Notes: generated by a model from the letters alone, not told the origin. A stretch of 64,000 nt of DNA from Chromohalobacter moromii (GCF_023091865.1 NZ_JAHXDI010000002.1:372001-436000), one strand, 5' to 3'. Positions 44,751 to 53,059 are shown, counted from the stretch's first letter. Numbers and translations: made by a program.

Positions 44751-46286
44751 ATGCTGGAAGAAACCGTGCTTGCCGATCTCACCGCTGAATTGCCCAGTGC
44801 GGTACGCCTGCAACGCCTGGTGAAGACGCTGCGCGAATACTTCCGCTGCGGGGCGGTAGGCCTTTTACGTCTCGACAGCGAGGCGTTATGCCCGGTGGCG
44901 GTCGAGGGGCTGACGCGCGAGGTGTTGGGGCGGCGCTTCATCGTGGCTCAGCATCCACGCCTGACGGCGATCCTCGCCCAGCGAGAGACGGTGGCCTTTC
45001 CACCTGATTCGACCCTGCCCGATCCTTACGATGGCCTGGTTGACAATCACATCGGTGCCCCCTTGCCGGTGCACGATTGCATGGGCATCAGCCTGTATGT
45101 CGAGGGCAACCTGTGGGGGGCATTGACCCTGGACGCGCTCACCCCCGGAACCTTCGACGAACGTGCCCACAGTGACCTGCAGCGTTTCACCTTGCTGGTC
45201 GAGGCTGCCGTGCGCTTGACGCGTCTGGAGCAGGACGTGCGTCGCCTGCGCCTGTCGCGAAGCGATGCCGCCAAGGACATCAGTGAACGTCAGGAGGGCG
45301 AGATCATTGGGCAAGGTCCCACCATTCGTCAGTTACTGGATGAGCTTGAAGTGGTGGCGGATTCCGAACTGCCCGTGCTGCTCACGGGCGAGACCGGGGT
45401 CGGCAAGGAGCTATTCTCACGCTATCTGCACCAGCATTCTCGACGTCGGCAGCGCCCGCTGATTCAGGTCAACTGTGCGGCGTTGCCGGAGTCGTTGGCC
45501 GAGAGCGAGCTGTTCGGTCATGTGAAGGGTGCCTTCTCGGGGGCGGGCAGCGCCCGCGCGGGGCGCTTCGAAGCAGCGGACGGCGGCACGCTGCTTCTCG
45601 ATGAGGTCGGCGAATTGCCACTCGCTATCCAGGCCAAGCTGCTGCGGACCCTGCAAAATGGCGAGATCCAGCGCTTGGGCGAAGACGAACCGCGCCATGT
45701 CGATGTGCGCGTCATCGCCGCCACCAACCGCAATCTGCACGACAGCGTGCGCGCCGGTCATTTTCGCGCCGACCTCTATCACAGGCTCTCGGTTTATCCG
45801 GTGCCGATTCCACCGTTGCGTGAGCGGGGCAACGACGTACTGATATTGGCCGGCCATTTTCTCGAACTCAATCGAGCCCGCCTGGGGGTACACAGCCTGC
45901 GATTATCGCCCGACGCCGAGGATGCGCTGTGCGGCTACGACTGGCCGGGCAATGTCCGCGAACTCGAACACGTCATCAGCCGGGCGGTGATCAAGGCACT
46001 CAGCCAGGGCGCGCGCCGCGAGGATATCGTCACGCTGGAGCCCGAGCTGCTCGACCTGCCGCTGGCCGTTTCCACCTTCTCGACTATGACGGCTTCGGAG
46101 GCGGCGGTGACATCGCGCCGGGATACCCCGGCGGAATCGCTGTACGACAGCGTGACGCGCAGCCAGCGTCACGCCATTCGTCACGCCCTAGAGCGTACGG
46201 GCGGCAATTGGTCGGCGGCGGCGCGGCTGCTCAAGGTCGATGCCAGCAATCTACATAAGTTGGCGCGCCGCTTGGGGATAAAGTAA
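44751..46286 (+). CDS. norR: NO-responsive sigma54 activator NorR
   Basis: This 511-residue activator has a GAF domain (about residues 25-165) that senses NO at a non-haem iron in E. coli NorR, an AAA+ domain with GETGVGKELFSRYL (Walker A) and LLLDEVGELPL (Walker B), and a Fis-type helix-turn-helix at the end (ALERTGGNWSAAARLLKV). The sigma54-contacting loop reads GAFSGA rather than GAFTGA. It is divergent from dnrN-norB and convergent with the broken chemoreceptor gene, and NorR-type sites occur before both. The ATG follows AGGAGCCTACCC. Confidence 0.93.
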   Translation: MLEETVLADLTAELPSAVRLQRLVKTLREYFRCGAVGLLRLDSEALCPVAVEGLTREVLGRRFIVAQHPRLTAILAQRETVAFPPDSTLPDPYDGLVDNHIGAPLPVHDCMGISLYVEGNLWGALTLDALTPGTFDERAHSDLQRFTLLVEAAVRLTRLEQDVRRLRLSRSDAAKDISERQEGEIIGQGPTIRQLLDELEVVADSELPVLLTGETGVGKELFSRYLHQHSRRRQRPLIQVNCAALPESLAESELFGHVKGAFSGAGSARAGRFEAADGGTLLLDEVGELPLAIQAKLLRTLQNGEIQRLGEDEPRHVDVRVIAATNRNLHDSVRAGHFRADLYHRLSVYPVPIPPLRERGNDVLILAGHFLELNRARLGVHSLRLSPDAEDALCGYDWPGNVRELEHVISRAVIKALSQGARREDIVTLEPELLDLPLAVSTFSTMTASEAAVTSRRDTPAESLYDSVTRSQRHAIRHALERTGGNWSAAARLLKVDASNLHKLARRLGIK

Positions 46287-46331
46287 TCGGGCGTTAGCTA
46301 TTTTGGTGCCTGCCTCTCCCCATTACACGTT

Positions 46332-47181
46332 TCACAGAAGCGAGGCTCGGGCGGGCGGTAGGGCGGACGCCTCGGTCGCCTCGGGCAAGTTTTCGGCCTC
46401 GGGTAACATCGTCTGCTGCGTATCCGGGCGATATTTGCGCATGATATAGCGCAGTCGTTTCATGACATCCAGGTTGGCGGACTCCATCCGCGACAGGGCT
46501 GCCATCGCGTCGTCCATGCGTCCTTCCTGATGATGCGTCACGGCGTCGATGGCTTGTTGGTGGACTTCGCGATGCGGGACTTCCAGCGCTTGAAAGTCCT
46601 TGTCGCTGTAGAACTGCTGGCTACCCTTTCCCTCGTAGTACCAGCGGCCCAGGGCGCACTGGGTTTCATCGGGCAGGTCGTCGGCCGTCTTGTCCGAAAT
46701 CCCTATGAAAATGCGATAGACCTCCAGCTTGATTTCCAACTCCTCCAGGTTGGCGAGCTCGACCTCGCTGAGCATGGCAGAGAAGGAGAGCGTCGGGCTG
46801 CTTTCACTGGTCAGGTCCAACAGTTGCTCGGTACGCTGCATCACGTGGCTGGCTTCGGCGCTCAGACGTTCGGCCTTGCGGGCATTGTCGACCATCACGC
46901 CGTCGACCTGGTCGACCTGGTCGACCTGGTCGGCCTGGTCGGCCTGGTCGGCCTGGCTCAGGATGCTGCCGTTGAACCCGCTAATCTCGTCGGTGGCATC
47001 ATTGGTGCGCGAGGCGAGCTGGCGTACCTCGGGCCACCACGGCGAAACCGCGCCCCGCATCGCCGGCCCGTGCCGCCTCGATGCGAGCTTGAAGTCGGTC
47101 GCGCTCGGCACGCAGCGTTTCGGTATGTGCGCTTTCGGTGTGTTGACGAGATCTGCCATGGCGAAAGGCGAGAAGGGTCAT
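46332..47181 (-). pseudogene. Broken chemoreceptor (MCP signalling end plus CZB domain) under a NorR-type promoter
   Basis: The gene starts at 47181 with MTLLAFRHGRSRQH and runs to IEAARAGDAGRGFAVVA, a chemoreceptor hallmark, then loses frame near 47033. The next frame continues EVRQLASRTNDATDEI and a C-terminal zinc-binding CZB-like domain with CALGRWYYEGKG and EVPHREVHQQ. The sensor part is missing: the N-terminal coiled coil joins directly to the signalling hairpin. Six 9-base units encode a repeating ADQ/VDQ stretch. A shorter product from the second frame alone is possible. Confidence 0.6.
46902..46955. repeat. Six tandem 9-base units in the chemoreceptor remnant
   Basis: Three copies of GTCGACCTG are followed by three of GTCGGCCTG. 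Because units are nine bases, changes in copy number would lengthen or shorten the (A/V)DQ run without shifting frame. Confidence 0.9.
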
Positions 47182-47218
47182 GGTGGCGTGCTCCTGTGGT
47201 AACGCGTGTACCTCTCTA

Positions 47219-47236
47219 TGGCAGGAAGCGTGCCAA
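47219..47236 (-). promoter_or_regulatory. Sigma54 promoter of the chemoreceptor remnant
   Basis: On the minus strand TTGGCACGCTTCCTGCCA has GG and GC pairs ten bases apart and the TGGCAC hexamer of strong sigma54 promoters. The region resembles the dnrN promoter over about 65 bases. Confidence 0.8.
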
Positions 47237-47274
47237 CTTTAACTGTTTGATCTTTCGATAATTAATACGGAGTA

Positions 47275-47311
47275 GGTCGATTTTACCCGGTGTAATGAGG
47301 TGATGATGACC
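47275..47311 (-). promoter_or_regulatory. Two NorR-type sites upstream of the chemoreceptor remnant
   Basis: GGTCGATTTTACC (47275-47287) and GGTGATGATGACC (47299-47311) both fit GT-N7-AC. A third, degenerate copy near 47245 lines up with the promoter-proximal site before dnrN. The 325-base gap 47182-47506 otherwise holds only the ubiT box. Confidence 0.65.
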
Positions 47312-47433
47312 GTCTCCATGGTCGTGAGAACCTGAACGATATCGATGGTTTGCCCATGATGGACCAGTGATGGACGGAGAAGAGGCGGGACAAGAGACAA
47401 CGGCTTTCGCCATCGGGAAGACGTGCGACAACC

Positions 47434-47447
47434 TTGATATCAGTCAG
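47434..47447 (+). promoter_or_regulatory. FNR/ANR box upstream of ubiT
   Basis: TTGATATCAGTCAG resembles the FNR consensus and is centred 66 bases before the ubiT start, the same spacing as at ubiU. Confidence 0.55.
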
Positions 47448-47506
47448 GCTTGCGGTGTTGCTTCAGTGGCATGATGGGTGGCTACCGATCGTTGAGGAGG
47501 GTCACC

Positions 47507-48025
47507 ATGCCATTGTCGTTACCGCCACCGTTGCTTCTGTTGCGGGCTCTCGATCATGGAGCTCCGCTGGCACTCAAGCGTCGCTTGGTCGAGCCGTTGC
47601 TCAACCGAACTTTCGCCGAGCCGCTGGTCGAAGGCGAGTTCGATGCCCTCGACGGACGCCGCATCACGCTGAGGGTCGAGGAGTTGGATGCGGTACTGAC
47701 CCTGGGGTTGGAAGCAGGGCGGCTGGTGCTTTGCCGCGAGGCCGGCGAGGCGACCATTCGTGGTGGTTGGCGTGAGTTCCTGTGCCTGGCGAACCGCCAC
47801 GAAGATCCCGATGCCTTGTTCTTCCAGCGCCGCCTGCTGATCGAAGGCGACACCGAGTTGGGTCTGACGGTCAAGAATCTGCTCGACGGTCGCGAGGAAG
47901 GGCTTGCTCAGGGCCGCCTGGGCAAGTGGCTGGAACGCCTGGAGCGGCTGGTGCGTCACGATCGCGGTGCCCAGTCATCCCGGACGTCTCCGGAGACGCC
48001 AGGGGGAGAGGATAGGCTTTCCTGA
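47507..48025 (+). CDS. ubiT: SCP2-domain anaerobic ubiquinone factor UbiT
   Basis: This 172-residue protein has an SCP2-type lipid-binding domain: LLNRTFAEPLVEGEFDALDG, RRITLRVEELDAVLTLGLE and DALFFQRRLLIEGDTELGLTVKNLLDG (the last is the UbiT/YhbT hallmark). UbiT carries ubiquinone intermediates for UbiU-UbiV during anaerobic synthesis. Often the three genes are close; here ubiT is about 9 kb from ubiUV but has the same style of FNR-type box. The ATG follows GAGGAGGGTCACC. Confidence 0.85.
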   Translation: MPLSLPPPLLLLRALDHGAPLALKRRLVEPLLNRTFAEPLVEGEFDALDGRRITLRVEELDAVLTLGLEAGRLVLCREAGEATIRGGWREFLCLANRHEDPDALFFQRRLLIEGDTELGLTVKNLLDGREEGLAQGRLGKWLERLERLVRHDRGAQSSRTSPETPGGEDRLS

Positions 48026-48035
48026 TTGAAGTCAA
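48022..48035 (+). promoter_or_regulatory. FNR/ANR box upstream of the chimeric ORF and nnrS
   Basis: CTGATTGAAGTCAA matches the FNR consensus except for the first base and overlaps the end of ubiT. It is 104 bases before the next start. Confidence 0.5.
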
Positions 48036-48132
48036 GACGTCTGCGTTCTCGTTCTGGCCTGATGGCCTTACCCCCGCCTAGATCATGGCACTGGGCCCGG
48101 TAACCTCGGGGCCGGTGCCCGAAGGAGACAGA

Positions 48133-48558
48133 ATGAGCGAGTATTCTCCCCACCAGGACTGGGATCCCCGCGCCGAAGCCGTACCCAATGCCATGGACCC
48201 GCCGGAGCATGCCCGCTTCCGGCGCCTGATCGAACCCTACTTCGCGCCGGGCCCCATGCGCGATTTCGAGCCTCTTTACAGTGATATTGCCGACAAGCTG
48301 GTCGACGCGCTACCGGCGGAGGGGGAGATCCTGCGTATGGATGCGCCCTTGATGTCCAATCGGCGTATTGCCACCTGCCCGGTAACGCTCGGCGGGCGAC
48401 GTATCGAGGCGGGAGAGCGTCTGCAGAGTCCCGAGGATCCTTTCAGTGTCTTTCGTTGTCGCCAGGTCGGTAACTGCAAGTGGGTCTGTCCTGAAGGATT
48501 GAACCCGATGAAGACCATCGGCCGTATTCGGGCAATGCTATTGAAAGAGGGTGTTTAA
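48133..48558 (+). CDS. Chimeric ORF: two cytochrome P450 pieces joined to the end of a succinate dehydrogenase-type Fe-S subunit
   Basis: The 141-residue frame is a mosaic. Residues 1-65 resemble a bacterial P450 N-terminal half (MDPPEHARFRRLIEPYFAPG). Residues 66-97 resemble a later P450 segment (LMSNRRIATCPVTLGGRRIE). Residues 98-141 resemble the third-cluster end of SdhB/FrdB (FSVFRCRQVGNCKWVCPEGL, then NPMKTIGRIRAMLL). The P450 haem cysteine loop and most of both parents are missing. It has a good GAAGGAG and directly abuts nnrS. It is probably a relic, though translation is likely. Confidence 0.6.
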   Translation: MSEYSPHQDWDPRAEAVPNAMDPPEHARFRRLIEPYFAPGPMRDFEPLYSDIADKLVDALPAEGEILRMDAPLMSNRRIATCPVTLGGRRIEAGERLQSPEDPFSVFRCRQVGNCKWVCPEGLNPMKTIGRIRAMLLKEGV

Positions 48559-49746
48559 GTGAGCTTCCGCCATAACGACGGGCCCGTGCTGCTCGCCTAT
48601 GCGTTCCGGCCCTTCTTCCTGCTCACCGCGCTCTACGCGGCAAGCTTGGTAGCGGCATGGACTGCCTTCCTGTTCGGCGGGCTGCCCCTGCCGCTGGGTG
48701 TGAATCCGGTCCAGTGGCATGCGCATGAGCTGCTCTTCGGCATGATGCCGGCAGCCATCGCAGGGTTTTTGCTCACCGCCATGTGCAACTGGACGGGAGC
48801 GCCACCTCTGAAGGGTGGCGGTCTGCTGGCGTTGATTTTGTTGTGGACAGCTGGGCGGGTAGCAATGTGGCTGTCGGGCTGGCTGCCGCTGTGGCTGATC
48901 GCGGCGATCGATCTGGCCTTCTTGCCGGCAATGGCGGCATATGTCGCACAAGTGCTGCTGCGCCACGGCAATTACCGCAACCTGGTGCTGGTTGCGCTGC
49001 TCTCTCTACTCACCGGAGCCAACCTCGCAATGCACCTGGGGTTCAGTGGGCTTTGGCTTATCGGGGGGCGGCTGGGTGAAGTCCTGGCGCTGGATTTGAT
49101 TGCCACGATCATGGTCGTAATCGGCGGTCGGATCACACCGGCGTTCACTGCCAACTGGCTACGCATGCAGGGCAAGGATCCCACCCAGGTGAGACGCTCG
49201 GAGGCGCTGGATCGTGCGGCCTTCTGGAGTATGGTCGCTATGGTGCCGGTCGACCTGGCGATGCCTTTTCCTGTGCTGGCTAGTCTCATGGCATTGTTCG
49301 CCGCACTCGTCAATGGTTGGCGACTCCATGCCTGGCGGGGTTGGAAGGCCTCGGGGGAGCCCCTCATATGGATTCTTCACTTTGCCATGGCCTGGATTGT
49401 CGTTGCCCTGCTTCTCAAGGCGATGACGCCTTGGTTGGCGCTATCTCCCAGTGTCTGGATGCACGCGATGGGGGCCGGAGCAGGCGGTACCTTGATACTG
49501 GGCGTGATGACCCGTGTAGCGGTGGGGCATACGGGGCGGCCAATGCGTCTGCCGCGTTTGGCGATATGGATCTATATCGCTGTCATCACTGCGGGGGCGG
49601 TGCGAGTGATTGCGGCCTTCGTGCCGCAACTGGCCTATCCTGCGCTCACCGTCTCGGCAGTGGCCTGGGTGGTTGCTTTTCTACTTTTCGTGCTTATCTA
49701 CTGGCCGATTCTGAGCCGACCACGCGCTGACGGGCGCCCCGGCTGA
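48559..49746 (+). CDS. nnrS: NnrS-family haem-copper membrane protein
   Basis: This 395-residue protein has about 12 membrane helices and the NnrS opening AYAFRPFFLLTALYAA, then QWHAHELLFGMMPAAIAGFL and later GRITPAFTANWLR and MHAMGAGAGGTLILGVMTRVA (conserved histidines). NnrS proteins are linked to denitrification and protect against NO stress; the mechanism is not settled. The GTG start immediately follows the stop of the chimeric ORF, so translation is probably coupled. Confidence 0.88.
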   Translation: MSFRHNDGPVLLAYAFRPFFLLTALYAASLVAAWTAFLFGGLPLPLGVNPVQWHAHELLFGMMPAAIAGFLLTAMCNWTGAPPLKGGGLLALILLWTAGRVAMWLSGWLPLWLIAAIDLAFLPAMAAYVAQVLLRHGNYRNLVLVALLSLLTGANLAMHLGFSGLWLIGGRLGEVLALDLIATIMVVIGGRITPAFTANWLRMQGKDPTQVRRSEALDRAAFWSMVAMVPVDLAMPFPVLASLMALFAALVNGWRLHAWRGWKASGEPLIWILHFAMAWIVVALLLKAMTPWLALSPSVWMHAMGAGAGGTLILGVMTRVAVGHTGRPMRLPRLAIWIYIAVITAGAVRVIAAFVPQLAYPALTVSAVAWVVAFLLFVLIYWPILSRPRADGRPG

Positions 49747-49790
49747 ATGCAAGCTCGGAATATGGTGAAACCCATTGCCGTCTGGGATGT

Positions 49791-50264
49791 TCATATCCAG
49801 AACCAGCCGTGGCTACCTGCCACCGCCCCCGCGATCGTAATCAGGCTGATGACGAGCAGGAACCAGTGCAGCCCCTGGACGAGCCGAAACGTGGATCCGG
49901 GGGCGCGTTCGGCGCGTGCATGGAGCCAGCGGTGCAGGAATAGCGGCTCGAACACGAACAGCATCAGCGTGAAGATCAGCCACACCACGATCATGGCGTG
50001 AATCCACCAGTACTCGATCATCGTCAGGCGCTGCCAGCCGACGACATCCAGCATGTAGAAACCACTGAGTCCCGCCAGCAGCGTGGTGATGCGTGCCTGC
50101 CAGGCAAAGCGTGCTTCCACTTTCTCGAAGAATGCCACGCGCTCCGTATCGCTTTTGAAGCGCTTCACTGCCGGTAGCAGGACGGTGGTCACCATCGCTA
50201 CGCCGCCGATCCATAGCACGACGGCCAGCACATGCACGACCCGGGCCAGAAAGTAGTATTCCAT
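49791..50264 (-). CDS. CopD-like four-helix membrane protein
   Basis: This 157-residue protein has four membrane segments with conserved histidines: YFLARVVHVLAVVLWIGGVA, ARFAWQARITTLLAGLSGFY, YWWIHAMIVVWLIFTLMLFV and LHWFLLVISLITIAG. The pattern resembles CopD-like haem or metal-binding proteins. It starts three bases after the stop of hemN on the same strand. Function is unknown. Confidence 0.7.
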   Translation of the reverse strand: MEYYFLARVVHVLAVVLWIGGVAMVTTVLLPAVKRFKSDTERVAFFEKVEARFAWQARITTLLAGLSGFYMLDVVGWQRLTMIEYWWIHAMIVVWLIFTLMLFVFEPLFLHRWLHARAERAPGSTFRLVQGLHWFLLVISLITIAGAVAGSHGWFWI

Positions 50265-50267
50265 GTG

Positions 50268-51656
50268 TCACACGGTTCTCGAAAACAGGCCGCGCTGGCC
50301 CTCGCCCAAGTAGGCGTCGAAGGCCATGGCTACGCTGCGCATCATCAGTTTCCCCCGGGGCAATAGCCTCACTGCACCTCCCTCGATCGCCACCAGGCCA
50401 TCGGCGATATGCCTGGACAGCTGATCCAGCGAGTCGGCGAAATAGTGGGCGAATTCGATATTGTACCGGTACTCGAAATGGGCCATGTCGATGTGACCAT
50501 GGCACATCAGGGCCATGATTACATCACGGCGCAGACGGTCGTCGTCATTGAGTTGGTAGCCGCGCTCGACCGGCAGGCGGCCGGCATCGAGGCAGGCATA
50601 GTACCGAGAAAGCGTCTTGGTATTCTGACTGTAGCTGTCGGCTACCTTGCCGATGGCGGAGACACCCAGGCCGATCAAATCGCAGTCGGCATGTGTGGAG
50701 TAGCCTTGGAAGTTGCGTTGCAACGTGCCGTTCCGGCGGGCTAGGGCCAGTTCGTCATCGGGCAGCGCGAAGTGATCCATCCCGATGTAGACGTACCCCG
50801 CAGCGGTCAGGCGCTGGATGGTCAGCTCGAGCAGTTCCAGCTTGCGCTCCGGCGGCGGCATGTGCTCCGGGCGAATCAGGCGCTGAGCCTTGAACATGCT
50901 GGGCAGGTGGGCATAGCTGTAGGCAGCGATGCGATCTGGCCGAATATCGATAATCTTGGCCAGGGTGGTATCGAAGCTCTCTACGGTTTGCAGCGGCAGG
51001 CCATAGATCAGGTCGACGCTGATCGAATCGAAGTCGGCCTCGCGGGCTGCCTCGACCAGAGCGCGAACCTGGCCTTCGCTCTGGATGCGATTGACGGCGG
51101 CCTGCACGTCAGGATCGAAATCCTGAACGCCGAAGCTCAAACGGTTGAAGCCTAGTTGGCGCAGGCCGTGAACTCGCTCGGGCGTGACCGTGCGTGGGTC
51201 GACTTCCACGGAAAATTCGTAGGCGCTGCGGGTATCGACGCGAAACGCCTGGCGCAAGGCATCCATCAGCTCGGTAAGCTGTTCGTCGGTGAAGTAGGTC
51301 GGTGTGCCGCCGCCCAGGTGGAGTTGGGTCAACCGACGGTCGGCGTCGAACAGTTCGGCATGCAGGGCGATCTCGCGCTTCAGATAACCAAGGTACTCGG
51401 CTGCTTTCTCGGTCTTCTGGGTAATGATCTTGTTGCAGGCGCAGTAGTAGCACAGGCTCATGCAGAACGGAATATGGACATAGACCGACAGGGGCTTGGG
51501 TAACGGGTCGCCGTTGCTCATCTCGGTGGCTTGCCGGTAGTCGTCCAGCGCGAAGGACTCGTGGAACTGCGGTGCAGTCGGATAGGAAGTGTAACGTGGC
51601 CCGGGGAAGTCGTACTTGTTGACCAGGGCACGGTCGAAGACCTGTGTTTGACTCAT
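50268..51656 (-). CDS. hemN: Oxygen-independent coproporphyrinogen III oxidase HemN
   Basis: The 462-residue radical-SAM enzyme has IPFCMSLCYYCACNK with CxxxCxxC, the SAM-binding HLGGGTPTYF and the full HemN C-terminal domain ending MRSVAMAFDAYL. It converts coproporphyrinogen III to protoporphyrinogen IX without oxygen, needed to make haem for NarI and qNor under anaerobic conditions. An ATG at 51662 is an equally plausible start. A cysteine-less relative lies at 32650-33981. Confidence 0.93.
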   Translation of the reverse strand: MSQTQVFDRALVNKYDFPGPRYTSYPTAPQFHESFALDDYRQATEMSNGDPLPKPLSVYVHIPFCMSLCYYCACNKIITQKTEKAAEYLGYLKREIALHAELFDADRRLTQLHLGGGTPTYFTDEQLTELMDALRQAFRVDTRSAYEFSVEVDPRTVTPERVHGLRQLGFNRLSFGVQDFDPDVQAAVNRIQSEGQVRALVEAAREADFDSISVDLIYGLPLQTVESFDTTLAKIIDIRPDRIAAYSYAHLPSMFKAQRLIRPEHMPPPERKLELLELTIQRLTAAGYVYIGMDHFALPDDELALARRNGTLQRNFQGYSTHADCDLIGLGVSAIGKVADSYSQNTKTLSRYYACLDAGRLPVERGYQLNDDDRLRRDVIMALMCHGHIDMAHFEYRYNIEFAHYFADSLDQLSRHIADGLVAIEGGAVRLLPRGKLMMRSVAMAFDAYLGEGQRGLFSRTV

Positions 51657-51679
51657 GGTCATGTCACCAGAAGGGAGTG

Positions 51680-52015
51680 ATGAGTGCACTATACGAGGTC
51701 TTGCTGTCACGGAAGTTGCTTTCGATCATTTTCGAGGCGATCGAACGAATCGTCAGCGCTCAAAGGCAACCGCAAAGTGTCGGCTTGAGCGGGAAGGTCT
51801 GCCAGCGCACCGGCACCTGCCTCGTGGCGCTTTTCTGCTTTCTCATCGCCCTGGCCATGCCGCTGATGGAAGTGGTGCCTTTCTCGGCCAATGGCGCGGG
51901 GCTGGCCTTGATGATGTTCGGCTTGTCGCTGATGGCCAATGATGGACTCTGGGCGCTGCTGGCGCTGATCCTCACCGGGGGGACGGTCGGCGGCGTGGCA
52001 TACGCCCTGCTGTGA
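51680..52015 (+). CDS. Truncated ExoD-like protein (partial duplicate of the gene at 11363-11965)
   Basis: The 111-residue frame shares its C-terminal 64 residues almost exactly with the full ExoD-like protein, including MPLMEVVPFSANGAGLAL and MFGLSLMANDGLWALLALIL. Only weak similarity precedes this part, and the family's N-terminal half is missing. AAGGGAG precedes the ATG but at very short spacing. It lies between hemN and a LysR gene. I regard it as a remnant of a duplication rather than a working gene. Confidence 0.5.
   Translation: MSALYEVLLSRKLLSIIFEAIERIVSAQRQPQSVGLSGKVCQRTGTCLVALFCFLIALAMPLMEVVPFSANGAGLALMMFGLSLMANDGLWALLALILTGGTVGGVAYALL
51802..52015 (+). repeat. Dispersed repeat of the 3' end of the exoD-like gene
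   Basis: Bases 51802-52015 align without gaps to 11752-11965, with few differences and several runs of more than 30 identical bases. Identity falls away upstream of CCAGCGC and both copies end at the stop codon. Confidence 0.85.
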
Positions 52016-52025
52016 TATGGCACTT

Positions 52026-52955
52026 TCAAAAGGCTGCTTCACCGCCATGATCGGCGTGAAATTCGTGTTGCAGCCAGTCCAGCAGTGCCAGCGTTTCCAC
52101 TCTCGATTGAGCGCCTTGTCGTGTATACACCGAGAGCGCGTCGCTGAGCGGCAGCGACGCATCGACTGGTCGCACGAGCTGGCCGTTTTGCACCAGGCGC
52201 TCGGCCGTGCGCCGCCAGCCAAGGGCAATACCATGCCCGGCAAGCGCCGACTGAAGAACCAGCGGATAGCTATCGAAAATCATGCCATTTCCCTGGCTGG
52301 GCACGAAATTCCCCATGGCGCGTAGCCAACTATCCCACTCGAACCAGTCCGGTGCGTCGGCCCTGTGGTGCAGCAAACGGTGTTCGGCGAGGTTCGCCAG
52401 CGTGATGGGGCGCTGCTGTGCGGCGAGATAGTCGGGACTGCAAATCGGAAAGATCTCGTCGGATGCGGTGAAGGACAGCGTGTGACTGCCGCTGGGGCGC
52501 CCGCTCGTCTGCAGTGCGACATCGAAATAGTCGTGATGCTCGACCACGGGGCGCGTCGAGGTCACCAGGCGTACCTCGATTTCCGGATGCCGCCGGTTGA
52601 ATGCGGCGAGGCGCGGCATGACCCAGTAGAAGGCTTCGCAGAGCTGGCAGAAGAGCACCACCACACCGTCATGCACTTCCTCTCGCAAGGTGTTGGCATG
52701 CGTTGAGACGCTCTCCAGAGCGGTACTCACCGTGCGCCCGAACTCGCGGCCGGCGGCGGTGAGGAAGACGCCTCGGTTGCGACGCTCGAATAGCGACACG
52801 CCGAGGTTTTCCTCCAGGGCGCGAATTTGGCGGCTGACGGCGGCCTGGGTGAGATGCAACTCCTCGGCGGCACGCGAGAAGCTTTCCAGCCGAGCGGCAG
52901 CCTCGAAGGGCATCAGGCTGGCGAGTGGGGGCAAGGCCTTGCCTAGTCGGTTCAT
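52026..52955 (-). CDS. LysR-family transcriptional regulator (GcvA-like)
   Basis: This 309-residue regulator has an N-terminal winged helix (FSRAAEELHLTQAAVSRQIR, then ALEENLGVSLFERRNRGVFL) and a C-terminal effector domain with SDEIFPICSPDYL. The start at 52955 follows GGATCTTAT. It is divergent from an EamA-type transporter, 104 bases away, which it probably controls; the inducer is unknown. Confidence 0.88.
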   Translation of the reverse strand: MNRLGKALPPLASLMPFEAAARLESFSRAAEELHLTQAAVSRQIRALEENLGVSLFERRNRGVFLTAAGREFGRTVSTALESVSTHANTLREEVHDGVVVLFCQLCEAFYWVMPRLAAFNRRHPEIEVRLVTSTRPVVEHHDYFDVALQTSGRPSGSHTLSFTASDEIFPICSPDYLAAQQRPITLANLAEHRLLHHRADAPDWFEWDSWLRAMGNFVPSQGNGMIFDSYPLVLQSALAGHGIALGWRRTAERLVQNGQLVRPVDASLPLSDALSVYTRQGAQSRVETLALLDWLQHEFHADHGGEAAF

Positions 52956-53059
52956 ATAAGATCCATAATCACAGCTCATGGAAAGTGACGTATAACTCGT
53001 TTGTCGTGCATGCCTGGGGCGCGCACCCTTGAGCGGCTTCTTGCTCAGGGAGAACGTTC

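Noticed and set aside
46902-46955. Possible CRISPR-like repeat
   Set aside because: Units are nine bases and strictly tandem without spacers, so it is a coding minisatellite. No CRISPR array or cas gene was seen anywhere.
51648-51662. FNR-like TTGACTCATGGTCA at the hemN start
   Set aside because: The right half does not fit the consensus, and it overlaps the start codon region where an activator could not work.
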